Shown here: one piece after another, positions 44,748-53,138 of the stretch | Numbering within the stretch: position 1 is the stretch's first letter | How the letters are laid out: the number at the start of each line of letters is the position of its first letter | Source: an uncultured Collinsella sp. | GTDB taxonomy: Bacteria; Actinomycetota; Coriobacteriia; Coriobacteriales; Coriobacteriaceae | DNA: 64,000 bases | Reading direction: 5' to 3' | Assembly: GCA_905208635.1 (NCBI GenBank) | Contig: CAJLPX010000003.1 | Location: forward strand, 1-64,000 | The notes under the pieces: generated by a model | Database searches by the model: none | The model's input: the letters and a program-made list of their open reading frames with translations, nothing else | What the model was told of the DNA's origin: nothing | Translations under genes and position numbers: made by a program

Positions 44748-46124
44748 GTGCGTGCGTTTGCTCGACAAATGACTGAGCGTGCGAAGGCGGTGGCGGCAGT
44801 GGGTGCCGTCGCCGCCTTTTGGCTTGCTGTGTGGGTGCTGGTGGCGGCGCTGGTGGCGCAGCCGCTGATTTTGCCGGGGCCGGGTGCTGTTGCCTTGGCG
44901 CTGCTGCGCCTGATATGCGATGCCGGCACGTGGGCGATTCTGGCGGGCTCGGGCGCGCGGATACTGGGCGGGCTGGCGCTTGCCGCGGTATGCGGCGGTT
45001 TGTTGGCCGGGATTTCTGTACGGTCGCGGGCGTTTGCCCGCTTGGTGGCGCCGGCGCTTTCGTTTGTTAAGGCGACGCCGGTTGCCTGCGTGGTGGTCCT
45101 GCTGCTTATTTGGTTGGGGTCGGCACGTGTGAGCATCGCGGCGGTCTTTTTGATGGCGCTGCCGGGCGTATATTTCTCACTGGTCGAAGGCTTGTCGCAG
45201 GTGGATAAGCCACTGGAGCAGATGTTCCGTCTGCATGGCGTGCGCGGCTGGCGACTGTTTTGCGCCCATACCTGGCGCGAAGTCCTGCCGTTTGTGCTTT
45301 CTTGTGCCCGAGCCGTGATTGGCATGAGCTGGAAGGCCGGCGTGGCAGCCGAGCTGATCGGCATGGCGGTGGGCACCGTGGGTGAGCGCATCTATCAGGC
45401 GAAGCTTTTGATTGAGACGGCTGATCTGCTGGCGTGGACCGTGCTGGTCGTTGCCGCCTCATGGGCGTGCGAGCGCGTGCTGGTGTGGCTGCTGCGGGTT
45501 TCGGGGCCCGTGGCGTGGGGTGCGGCCGTGCGGGCGCATGGGCATGGGCTGCGCGGGCGTGCGAGGGCTGCGGGCGATGGCGCTGCAGCGGAGCTTGCGC
45601 TTGCCGTGGGCGATCGCGCGCCCTGGGCGCCGGCGCTCGACGGACTGGTGCTCAACGTGCCCGCGGGTGGGCGTATCTGTGTGATGGGCGCCTCGGGCAT
45701 GGGCAAGTCGACGCTGCTTTCGTTGGCAGCGGGGGAGTGCGCGCCGTGCTCGATGGTGTTTCAGGACGCGCGCTTGGTCGAGTCCGCCTCGGCGCTGGAT
45801 AACGCGCTGGTGTGCGCCGATGCACGCGTGGACGCCTCGAGTGCTACGGCCCTGTTGCGCTTGCTGGTGCCGGGGGTCGATGTGCATGCTCGCGTGGCCG
45901 AGCTTTCGGGCGGGCAGCGCCGTCGCGTCGAGATCGCTCGAGCCCTGCTGTGCCCGGGCGACGCGGTGATTCTGGACGAGCCCTTTACCGGTCTAGATAC
46001 CGCTGCGCGCGACGCATGCGCCGAGGTCGTGCTCGACTTGCTCGACGGTCGCATGCTCCTGCTTGCCACGCACGATGCCGCCGACGCTCAGGCCCTCGAT
46101 ATCTCGGACATCATCACGCTCTAA
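44748..46124 (+). CDS. Fused ABC importer permease and ATPase
   Basis: A 458-residue protein joining two subunits that are normally separate. Residues 1-250 form a BPD-type permease with about six helices and the coupling loop (EQMFRLHGVRGWRLF). Residues about 285-458 form a compact ATPase with Walker A GASGMGKS (314-321), Q-loop FQDARL, signature LSGGQRRR (386-393), Walker B VILDEP (407-412) and H-loop ATHD. All catalytic motifs are intact though the ATPase is only about 170 residues. It serves the lipoprotein encoded 3 bp upstream. GTG 44748 is the start. No frameshift is seen, so the fusion is real in this sequence. Confidence 0.85.
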   Translation: MRAFARQMTERAKAVAAVGAVAAFWLAVWVLVAALVAQPLILPGPGAVALALLRLICDAGTWAILAGSGARILGGLALAAVCGGLLAGISVRSRAFARLVAPALSFVKATPVACVVVLLLIWLGSARVSIAAVFLMALPGVYFSLVEGLSQVDKPLEQMFRLHGVRGWRLFCAHTWREVLPFVLSCARAVIGMSWKAGVAAELIGMAVGTVGERIYQAKLLIETADLLAWTVLVVAASWACERVLVWLLRVSGPVAWGAAVRAHGHGLRGRARAAGDGAAAELALAVGDRAPWAPALDGLVLNVPAGGRICVMGASGMGKSTLLSLAAGECAPCSMVFQDARLVESASALDNALVCADARVDASSATALLRLLVPGVDVHARVAELSGGQRRRVEIARALLCPGDAVILDEPFTGLDTAARDACAEVVLDLLDGRMLLLATHDAADAQALDISDIITL

Positions 46125-46198
46125 ATACTAATTCAGCAACAAAATGATCCGTTTTCCTCCGTCCCCATGGGGTCGGATGTGGTATTCTATCTGCGGGG

Positions 46199-46238
46199 TA
46201 ATACTTAGGAATACCAAGAAATACCAAGTAATACCAAC
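46199..46238 (+). promoter_or_regulatory. Four tandem 10-bp repeats upstream of the DinJ-like gene
   Basis: TAATACTTAG, GAATACCAAG, AAATACCAAG and TAATACCAAC lie head to tail at 46199-46238, with core AATACCAA. One repeat per helical turn fits cooperative binding of a ribbon-helix-helix protein such as the antitoxin encoded 112 bp downstream. A TATTCT box at 46183-46188 could be the -10 element. Confidence 0.6.
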
Positions 46239-46349
46239 GCCGCAGAAACAAACTCCAGATGCGGGCCAATCGGGTTGCCTTCACAGCCCGTCGCCCAGCC
46301 GCGTGGCCCGCATCTATCCGCACTACCGTCGTTTCAAAAAGGAAGCGCC

Positions 46350-46553
46350 ATGGCAGAACACATGACCCCCGTAGTCGCGAAGGTCTTGCCCGAGGAGAAG
46401 GCAGCCTTCGCGGCGGCAACTCAGCTCGTGGGCACCACGCCGTCCAACGCCATCCGCATGTTCATTGCCGCGTTCAATCGCTGTGGCACCTTCCCGTTCG
46501 ACATCTCGCCGAACGGGGCTTTTGGCATTTCGCCCGATTCTCATCAACAATGA
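46350..46553 (+). CDS. RelB/DinJ-like antitoxin, no toxin adjacent
   Basis: A 67-residue protein. The segment VGTTPSNAIRMFIAAFNRCGTFPFDI, read here as TTPSNAIRMFIAAF and TFPFDI, matches the ribbon-helix-helix helices of RelB/DinJ antitoxins (pattern TPSDAIRMF...LPF). Such proteins neutralise a RelE/YafQ-type RNase and repress their own promoter. No toxin gene follows: the next gene encodes a protease-like membrane protein on the far side of a repeat. ATG 46350 follows AAGGAAG. The short Ser/His/Gln tail suggests that the original C-terminus may have been lost. Confidence 0.75.
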   Translation: MAEHMTPVVAKVLPEEKAAFAAATQLVGTTPSNAIRMFIAAFNRCGTFPFDISPNGAFGISPDSHQQ

Positions 46554-46624
46554 CTGTCCCAAACTGCCGGCATTTGGGGACGTTCCTTTTCTGCCGGCAG
46601 TTAAGGAACGTCCCTAAGTGCCGG
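46553..46624. repeat. TGCCGGCA family repeat, copy 2
   Basis: GGGACGTTCCTT (46577-46588) pairs with AAGGAACGTCCC (46603-46614), around a central palindrome CTGCCGGCAG; CTGCCGGCA also precedes it. The same words make up the long hairpin at 23952-24013. Confidence 0.7.
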
Positions 46625-46641
46625 GTTTTGAGGAGGTTGGC

Positions 46642-47553
46642 ATGCTCAATGCGATGATTTGGGCGCTTGCCTGTTTTGGCGTCGTCGCTGCCGATATCGC
46701 CCTGAGCGTGGTTTTGTTTTCTGTTCTGGGTGTTGCGTCGGTGTTCATGGGCTTTTCGATTGACGACCTCGATATTCAATTGCTTCAGGCCGTCGCGCAG
46801 ACGGCATCGTTTTTAATGGCGCTGCTGTGGTGGCGTTATCTGTGGCCGCGTTCGTTTATGGCGCGCTGGCAGGGCGAGCGTCCGCTTGGCGGGGGAGCGC
46901 GTGGGGCGTGGAAGCGAATCGCCTGCGTTATCGTGATTGGCCTGGCCCTGCAGGTGGTCGTTGGCTACGTGACCGACGCCGTGCTGTCGCTGTTGCCCGA
47001 GGCCGCGGCCGACTACAGCGAGCTTGTCGAGGAAACAGGCATGGGCGACACCAGCTATCTCGCCGTCCTGACCACGGTGCTCGGCGCCCCATTTTGTGAA
47101 GAGCTGCTGGTACGCGGCATTATTTTTGAGTTTTCGCTCCGAGCGTTTAATCCGCAGTGCCGCCCACTTTGGAAGCGCCGGCGTCGTGCGGGTGCGCAGG
47201 ACGCCGCCATGGTGCCCTGGGCGGCCCCGAGCACGTGGGGTATCACCGCGGCGATTGTGCTGCAGGCGGCAATCTTCGGTTTTATGCATATGAACTGGGT
47301 GCAGGGTTGCTACGCGGGCGCCGCCGGCCTCATCTTTGGTTGGGTGCTCGTGACCACCGGAAAGCTCCGCTACACGATTCTGCTGCACTTTGCTTTTAAT
47401 GCCGGGTCGTATCTCATGACGTTGCTCTGGTTTGTGAACACGCCGTTCGACGTGGCAATTACGGTCGCCATCGCCGGCGTCATCCTCGTTGAGGCAATGC
47501 GGTCGCTGCGCCGCGCGTGTGGGATGGACGCAGCGAGCGCACCGCTGCCCTAG
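46642..47553 (+). CDS. CPBP family intramembrane metalloprotease
   Basis: A 303-residue membrane protein with about eight helices. The CPBP/Rce1 motifs are FCEELLVRG (E153, E154, R158), IFGFMHMNW (the second motif with His) and HFAFNAGS (the third). Bacterial members cleave or modify membrane peptides and are linked to bacteriocin immunity in some species. ATG 46642 follows GAGGAGG. Its stop overlaps the stop of the convergent YgiQ gene by four bases. Confidence 0.85.
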   Translation: MLNAMIWALACFGVVAADIALSVVLFSVLGVASVFMGFSIDDLDIQLLQAVAQTASFLMALLWWRYLWPRSFMARWQGERPLGGGARGAWKRIACVIVIGLALQVVVGYVTDAVLSLLPEAAADYSELVEETGMGDTSYLAVLTTVLGAPFCEELLVRGIIFEFSLRAFNPQCRPLWKRRRRAGAQDAAMVPWAAPSTWGITAAIVLQAAIFGFMHMNWVQGCYAGAAGLIFGWVLVTTGKLRYTILLHFAFNAGSYLMTLLWFVNTPFDVAITVAIAGVILVEAMRSLRRACGMDAASAPLP

Positions 47554-49700
47554 TTGCGACGTCCGCCGCCGTTGGCGCCCTGTCGTCCCTGGGCCGCGCG
47601 ATTGCGCCCGGCAGTGTTCTGTGCGCGCGACATGCCGCCGTGCCCCTTGCTGCCCTTGGGCCCCTTGCCAGCGCCGCCACCATGCGGTTTGCCGCCCTTC
47701 TTGCCAGTGCCGTGTCCGCCGCTGGCCGATGTCTCGCCCGGGCGCGGGGGCACGGGGCGAATCAGGCAATGCTTGGTGTAGCCAATCAGATCGCGGCGGC
47801 CGGCTTTTTCCAGCGCCTCACGCACGAGCTTGTAGTTCTCGGGCTTGCGGTATTGGATGAGCGCACGCTGCATGGCCTTCTCGTGTGGGTCGCGTGCCAC
47901 GTAGATCGGCTTCATGGTGCGTGGGTCCACGCCGGTGTAGTACATGCAGGTCGACATGGTGGACGGCGTGGGGTAGAAGTCCTGCACCTGCTCGGGCATG
48001 TAACCCATGTCGCGCACGGCCTCGGCGAGGTCCACGGCCTCCTTCATGGTCGAGCCGGGGTGGCTCGAGATCAGGTACGGCACTACATACTGCTTGAGTC
48101 CGTATTCGCGGTTCAGGCGTTCAAATTTACGGCAGAACGCGTCGTAGACGGCGCGGCTCGGCTTGCCCATCACGGAGAGCACCGCGTCGCTCACGTGCTC
48201 GGGCGCTACGCGCAGCTGGCCCGAGACGTGATGTTCCAGCAGCTCGCGCAAAAACTCGTCCGAGGTGTCGGCCATGGTGTAGTCAAAACGGATGCCGCTG
48301 CGGACGAAGACCTTTTTGACGCCCGGCAGCTGGCGCAGGTCGCGCAACAGCTGCGTGTAGCCGCTCTCATCGACCACCATGTTCTTGCATACGCTCGGCC
48401 ACAGGCAGCGCTTGTTCTTGCACACGCCGTGCTTGAGCTGTTTGTCGCAGGCAGGACGGCTAAAGTTGGCCGTCGGTCCGCCCACGTCGTTGATATAGCC
48501 CTTAAACTCGGGATCGCGCGTGAGCAGCTCGGCCTCGCGTATGATCGAGTCGTGGCTGCGCATCTGCAACACGCGGCCCTGGTGGAAGGTGAGGGCGCAA
48601 AACGAGCACTCGCCAAAACAGCCGCGGTTGGAGCTAATGGAAAACTTGATCTCTGCAAAGGCCGGCACGCCGCCTGCCGCGTCGTAGTCGGGATGCCAAT
48701 CGCGTGCGTAGGGGAGCTCGGCCACCTCGTCCATCTCATCGGTCGTTAACGTCGCCGACGGCGGGTTCTGCACCACATAGACGCTGTTGGGGTAGGGCTC
48801 TACCAGGCGGTGTCCGGTGATGGGATCCATGTTCTGCTGCTGCACATTAAAGCTGCGCGCGTAGTTGAGCTTGTCGGCGGCAAGGTCGTCCCAGCTGGGC
48901 AGCAGGTCGTAGTCGTAGACCTCGTCGAGCGAGCTGGTGCGGTAGACGGTGCCGTTGATGTAGGTGATCTGATCGACGGGCAGCCCCGCGTCGAGCGCGT
49001 CGGCGATCTCGACAATCGCGTGCTCGCCCATGCCGTAGATGAGGATGTCGGCGCCCGAGTCGAGCAGTACCGAGCGCTTGAGCTTGTCCTGCCAGTAGTC
49101 GTAGTGGGCCAGGCGGCGCAGGCTCGCCTCGATGCCGCCGATGATGATGGGGGCGTCCTTAAACGTCTGACGGATGAGGTTGCCGTAGACCGTGACGGCG
49201 CGGTTGGGACGGCGCCCCTCCTCGCCACCAGGGGTATAGGCGTCGGTGTGGCGGCGGTGCTTGGTCACCGAATAGTGGTTGACCATGGAGTCCATGTTGC
49301 CGGCGCTGACGAGAAAGCCCAGGCGTGGCTCGCCAAGCACCGTGATGCTGGCGGGGTCGGTCCAGTCGGGCTGACAGATAATGCCCACTTTGTAGCCGTG
49401 CGCGTCGAGGACGCGGCTGATGATGGCCATGCCAAAGCTAGGGTGGTCCACGTAGGCGTCGCCGCAGATGTAGACAAAGTCGCACTGGTCCCAGCCGCGC
49501 GCGTCCATATCGGCGCGGCTGACGGGGAGGAACTTGTCGCGGCCCGGACGCCAGGGGCGGACAGGCGCTGTCTGGGTGTGCGTGGCCCGGGCGGCAGGGG
49601 CGGTCGTGACCTGCGCCTTACCGCTGCGCTTTTGCTGCTGGCCCTGTTTGCCCTGCTGACTGCGCTGGTTGTTCTGAGCGTGCTGAGGCTTTTTTGCCAC
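47550..49700 (-). CDS. YgiQ family radical SAM protein
   Basis: A 716-residue protein of the UPF0313/YgiQ family. The N-terminal half contains a B12-like/Rossmann part (FVYICGDAYVDHPSFG, LISAGNMD-like LVSAGNMDSMVNHY). The radical SAM cluster site is CFGECSFC, followed by the family segment NDVGGPTANF and KNKRCLWPSVCKN. The last 60 residues are Gly/Lys-rich and low in complexity. The reaction is not known. GTG 49700 is chosen since GGGAGGG precedes it and homology begins after it; a 79-codon upstream extension is spurious. Confidence 0.88.
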   Translation of the reverse strand: MAKKPQHAQNNQRSQQGKQGQQQKRSGKAQVTTAPAARATHTQTAPVRPWRPGRDKFLPVSRADMDARGWDQCDFVYICGDAYVDHPSFGMAIISRVLDAHGYKVGIICQPDWTDPASITVLGEPRLGFLVSAGNMDSMVNHYSVTKHRRHTDAYTPGGEEGRRPNRAVTVYGNLIRQTFKDAPIIIGGIEASLRRLAHYDYWQDKLKRSVLLDSGADILIYGMGEHAIVEIADALDAGLPVDQITYINGTVYRTSSLDEVYDYDLLPSWDDLAADKLNYARSFNVQQQNMDPITGHRLVEPYPNSVYVVQNPPSATLTTDEMDEVAELPYARDWHPDYDAAGGVPAFAEIKFSISSNRGCFGECSFCALTFHQGRVLQMRSHDSIIREAELLTRDPEFKGYINDVGGPTANFSRPACDKQLKHGVCKNKRCLWPSVCKNMVVDESGYTQLLRDLRQLPGVKKVFVRSGIRFDYTMADTSDEFLRELLEHHVSGQLRVAPEHVSDAVLSVMGKPSRAVYDAFCRKFERLNREYGLKQYVVPYLISSHPGSTMKEAVDLAEAVRDMGYMPEQVQDFYPTPSTMSTCMYYTGVDPRTMKPIYVARDPHEKAMQRALIQYRKPENYKLVREALEKAGRRDLIGYTKHCLIRPVPPRPGETSASGGHGTGKKGGKPHGGGAGKGPKGSKGHGGMSRAQNTAGRNRAAQGRQGANGGGRRN

Positions 49701-49969
49701 GATCCCTCCCGGTGTTTGTATGCTGCACGTAATTGTAACCAGTCTTTTTGGGACGGCGCTAAAAAGACTGGTGGAGTACACGAGCTGGCGGGGTCGGCGC
49801 GTCGATGTAGGCGTCGGCGCCGCGCTCGCCGTTTGTTTCCAGACTGTGTATCTGCGCGTTGGAGAACCCGTCTCGCGCGCACGCCATGTTGTCAATGGGT
49901 TACAGTATGAACGGCGGCTATGTTTCCGCCAACGCACGAGAGAGTCGTCAACAAGGAGGATGCACGACG

Positions 49970-50689
49970 ATGCAGCGTGCCAAACAGATATCGGAATCTA
50001 TTGAGCTGGGCATCATCTTGGCGCTCGCCGGTGGCTTTATGGATGTGTATTCGTACATTGGGCGCGACCATGTTTTCGCAAACGCGCAGACGGGCAACAT
50101 CCTGCTCGTGGGCGTGAGCATCTCGGAAGGCAACTGGGCGCTGGCGGGACGCTATTTCTTTCCCGTGGTGTCGTTTGCCGTGGGCATTATGCTTGCCGAC
50201 CTGGTTCACGAGCGATTTGGCAGTGTGATTCACTGGCGCCAAGTGACGGTGTTCTTTGAAGCCGTCATCTTGCTAGGCGTGAGTTTTATTCCCGGTGGCG
50301 ATTTCAACCTGCTCGCCAACTGCCTCACCTCGTTTGCCTGCGGTATGCAGGTCGAGAGTTTCCGCAAGATTCATGGACACGGCATCGCCACGACCATGTG
50401 TATCGGCAACCTCCGTAATGCCTTGCAAAACGTGGACGACTACATCATTACCCACAAGCGCGGCTTTTTGGAAAACGGCCTGCTGTACTTTGGTGTGATC
50501 TTTACCTTTGTGTTTGGCGCCGTGCTGGGCAACTGGTGTATTGAGCGCATGGGCCTGCACGCCATTGCGGTGGCGAGCGTGCTGCTGTTTATCGCGTTTG
50601 CCATCATGTTCATCGACCGTGAACGCGATTTGCACAGGAAATGGGCCCGCATCGTAGCTGACTGGCAGACCACGAGCCTTAAGCGCTAA
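49970..50689 (+). CDS. DUF1275 (YoaK-like) membrane protein
   Basis: A 239-residue protein with six predicted helices. The family pattern is GIILALAGGFMDVYSYI, then VFANAQTGNILLVG, and later GMQVESFRK and TTMCIGNLRNALQ. Members are unassigned transporters. ATG 49970 follows AAGGAGGA. It marks the last core-type gene before the AT-rich island. Confidence 0.85.
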   Translation: MQRAKQISESIELGIILALAGGFMDVYSYIGRDHVFANAQTGNILLVGVSISEGNWALAGRYFFPVVSFAVGIMLADLVHERFGSVIHWRQVTVFFEAVILLGVSFIPGGDFNLLANCLTSFACGMQVESFRKIHGHGIATTMCIGNLRNALQNVDDYIITHKRGFLENGLLYFGVIFTFVFGAVLGNWCIERMGLHAIAVASVLLFIAFAIMFIDRERDLHRKWARIVADWQTTSLKR

Positions 50690-50799
50690 GGTGCATGTTC
50701 GTAATGACAAGATTTGACGTCAGCAAAGCGTGCTGCTTGAGGCTATAGAATAAAAATGCCATCTTCCTAGCTATAATTATTGGTTGAGGGGATGGACAT

Positions 50800-52404
50800 A
50801 TGCCAGAGCTTTTTATTCAAAATAAGACGACAGTAATCAAGTTGATGGTGCTCTGCATTTTATCTGCCCTGGTAGAGCTGTCTGTTGTTAAAGCTGAATC
50901 GTTGATTATAGACTATGGCCTGCTTCGCTCTAATTATCGTAACGTTTTATACATTGGGTTAGGCCTGCTAGTATTGCTCTCAGTTGAGCTGGTGACAAAC
51001 CTGTTCAGATCAAAATATGCGGAGCAATTGGCTTCCGATGGCGCTAACTGCTTCTATAGATTGCTTGCCCGCCGTGCTTTAGAGCGGCCCTTAGTTTTAG
51101 CAAAAGACAGTGACTACCTGTTATCGCGCATTGAAGAGGCTGGGAACCTACAGCCGATGATTGGAATATTTACAACTGCGTTTCTTCCGTGCTTAGTGAC
51201 GGGTTTGGCATCGTTTGTGGCGCTATCTAATATCTCTTTGTTGCTTTTGATCCCTGTTTGTGTTTCGGCATTGTTTATTTCGCTTCTATATCCGTTCGCT
51301 CTTAGTAAGCTATCGACTAAGAGCGAAAAGGCATTGGAGGCCCAGGCGAGGGGTTCTGCTTATTTAGCCCAACTAATAAATTGTCGACTTTACATTCGAA
51401 TTTCTCGTTCAATTAACTTGGAATTACTTCGCTATAAAAAGATGCTTAAAGCCTGCAGGAACTCTCGAGTTGAGGAGAGTGTCTTTGCGAGATTGGCAAC
51501 TGAAATAGTTAACGCTGGCAACATCATTACTGGCTTGCTTTCAGTTCTGCTGCTTATTTTCCTTGTGTTAAAGCGCGGGCTGACGGTCGGGATTGCGGTG
51601 CAGAGTTATCAACTTGTGCTTCTATGCTATTCTCCTTTTCCTCTTGTTCTGAATTGTTGGGCTCAGCTTCAGCCGTCGTTTAGGTCGTTGCGCCGTGTCT
51701 TGGAATTACGTCGTCTTTTGGAAGCTGGAAAACCTAATTTGATATGCTTCGATCACGCTGATCGAATTAGTTGGAAAGGAATCAGTCTCTCGTTTTCGTC
51801 GAGCGAAACTAATGAGAGGATAACAATTCCAGATTGCACGATACAGGCACCTTGTCTGGTTTTAGTAAGCGGCCCTAATGCATGTGGCAAATCTTCATTT
51901 CTGGAAGTATTGAATGGATTATTGTCGCCAGTTGCTGGCAGACTGTGTGTTAATGAGTCTACTGTCATTTTCGATGGCTTGACTTTAATCCAGCTACCCT
52001 GCGCAACTATGCCGCAAAGACATTTGATAATGGGGGGAACTTTCAGGAAGGCTCTTTACTATGGTCTTGTAGATATTGACTCTGAAAAACTCATCTATCT
52101 TTTGAAGGGTTTTAGCCTCGATAAATTATTTGAAGCCAATCCCATCATTGGAACTAGGGGACACAATTTGTCTGGCGGAGAACTGGCTTCTCTATTACTT
52201 TGTAGGGCCTTTCTGAGCAGCTATTCTATTATTATTTTGGATGAGCCTTGCAACAATTTAGATAATGCTTCGATATCCTTTTTGAAGGCGGTGGTTGCAC
52301 AGGAGATGAAAGAGCGAATCGTCATCATTGCGGATCATGGACATGGTTTTGAACAATTTGCAGACTATGTAATACAGTTTCAGGAGCCAGAAAAAACTAT
52401 CTAG
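50800..52404 (+). CDS. ABC exporter (membrane domain + ATPase), likely peptide export in the RiPP cluster
   Basis: A 534-residue half-transporter. About six helices occupy residues 12-300; the ATPase follows with Walker A GPNACGKS (358-365), signature LSGGE (457-461), Walker B IIILDEP (477-483) and the H-loop ADHGH. There is no N-terminal C39 peptidase, so it would not remove a leader itself. Codon use is AT-rich, unlike flanking genes, which marks the start of an island. It is convergent with the minus-strand maturase operon, and the two 3' ends lie 34 bp apart. Export of the matured peptide is the natural guess. ATG 50800 follows GAGGGGAT; TATAAT lies at 50772-50777. Confidence 0.82.
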   Translation: MPELFIQNKTTVIKLMVLCILSALVELSVVKAESLIIDYGLLRSNYRNVLYIGLGLLVLLSVELVTNLFRSKYAEQLASDGANCFYRLLARRALERPLVLAKDSDYLLSRIEEAGNLQPMIGIFTTAFLPCLVTGLASFVALSNISLLLLIPVCVSALFISLLYPFALSKLSTKSEKALEAQARGSAYLAQLINCRLYIRISRSINLELLRYKKMLKACRNSRVEESVFARLATEIVNAGNIITGLLSVLLLIFLVLKRGLTVGIAVQSYQLVLLCYSPFPLVLNCWAQLQPSFRSLRRVLELRRLLEAGKPNLICFDHADRISWKGISLSFSSSETNERITIPDCTIQAPCLVLVSGPNACGKSSFLEVLNGLLSPVAGRLCVNESTVIFDGLTLIQLPCATMPQRHLIMGGTFRKALYYGLVDIDSEKLIYLLKGFSLDKLFEANPIIGTRGHNLSGGELASLLLCRAFLSSYSIIILDEPCNNLDNASISFLKAVVAQEMKERIVIIADHGHGFEQFADYVIQFQEPEKTI

Positions 52405-52438
52405 CTCCTGAACGTTGCTACCAACTGCTATTTGCGAG

Positions 52439-52978
52439 TTATTCGAGATGCTCTTCAATGCGAGCTCTAAGAAGGGCAATGGCTGTGGGTATGCCAATTG
52501 CGGCAGCTAATTCGGCTTTATCCAAAACCTGTATGCTAAAGCACGATTGTTTATCACATTGAAGAACGGTAACTGAAGATACCCTCACTTCCCGTTGGCT
52601 GAATATATCGTAATCTCCAAAAAGGAAGTTACCTTTTATTGAGTAATTCGGTATGTTCGTTATGCACTTCATCTCAAGTCTGTTTAGGCCATAATCGAAC
52701 ACCGCAACTTCCTTATGTTCGATGACGAGCGCAACCCTGGGCATGTTACTAAAGCCACCGTCGACGACAGTAAAGAGCTTTTCATTTGTATCGTCATAAA
52801 CGGTGTATTTAAGACTCAATAGCTGTCCTAGTGGACCCGTGAACCCATGTCTTTTGATGTTGAGGTTGTCTCCCACTGGGTTGGTGAGAGCTAGAGCATG
52901 CGGATAAGGGTTACCTTCAATTGAGATTCGATATTCGTTCGTAGCTGTCTTGCTCGATTTAGGACCAGTAGCCACCAC
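52439..52978 (-). CDS. Possible LURP-one-related (DUF567-like) protein in the RiPP cluster
   Basis: A protein of 179 residues. The alternation of short strands, as in KYTVYDDTNEKLFTVVDGG, VALVIEHKEVAVFDY, IKGNFLFGDYDIF and FSIQVLDKAELAAAIGIPTA, resembles LURP-one/YxjI proteins, twelve-stranded barrels related to scramblases. I hold this assignment loosely. It starts with two GTG codons (52978, 52975) inside the end of the Cys-rich peptide gene, overlapping it by 20 bp, so translation is probably coupled. Base use is AT-rich like its neighbours. A role in peptide handling or immunity is an inference from position only. Confidence 0.5.
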   Translation of the reverse strand: MVATGPKSSKTATNEYRISIEGNPYPHALALTNPVGDNLNIKRHGFTGPLGQLLSLKYTVYDDTNEKLFTVVDGGFSNMPRVALVIEHKEVAVFDYGLNRLEMKCITNIPNYSIKGNFLFGDYDIFSQREVRVSSVTVLQCDKQSCFSIQVLDKAELAAAIGIPTAIALLRARIEEHLE

Positions 52979-53138
52979 GCGTCATCGCCTCAATCGCATT
53001 GGAACCGACTTCTGCTTCGTGCGGAGAATTACGCAGTACGTTGCAGTACATGCAGCTGCAATAACCGCATGGGCAATTTCTAATAAAATGAATGACGCTA
53101 TTTACTGCATGCATGTTAAATGGTCGAATACTTCTCAT
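52959..53138 (-). CDS. Cys-rich RiPP precursor peptide (59 aa)
   Basis: A gene too short for routine calling. It encodes 59 residues beginning MRSIRPFNMHAVNSV and ending AMTRGGYWS. Five Cys at 22, 24, 27, 29 and 32 lie in the tight block CPCGYCSCMYC. ATG 53138 is preceded by GGGAGG at six bases, a near-ideal site. It overlaps the acyl-carrier-like gene by 23 bp upstream and the next gene by 20 bp downstream, so it is embedded in the operon with the radical SAM maturase. Residues 1-21 would act as leader and the Cys block as the modified core; the 27-residue tail is unusual. Thioether or related cross-links are expected from the maturase type, but this is an inference. Confidence 0.75.
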   Translation of the reverse strand: MRSIRPFNMHAVNSVIHFIRNCPCGYCSCMYCNVLRNSPHEAEVGSNAIEAMTRGGYWS

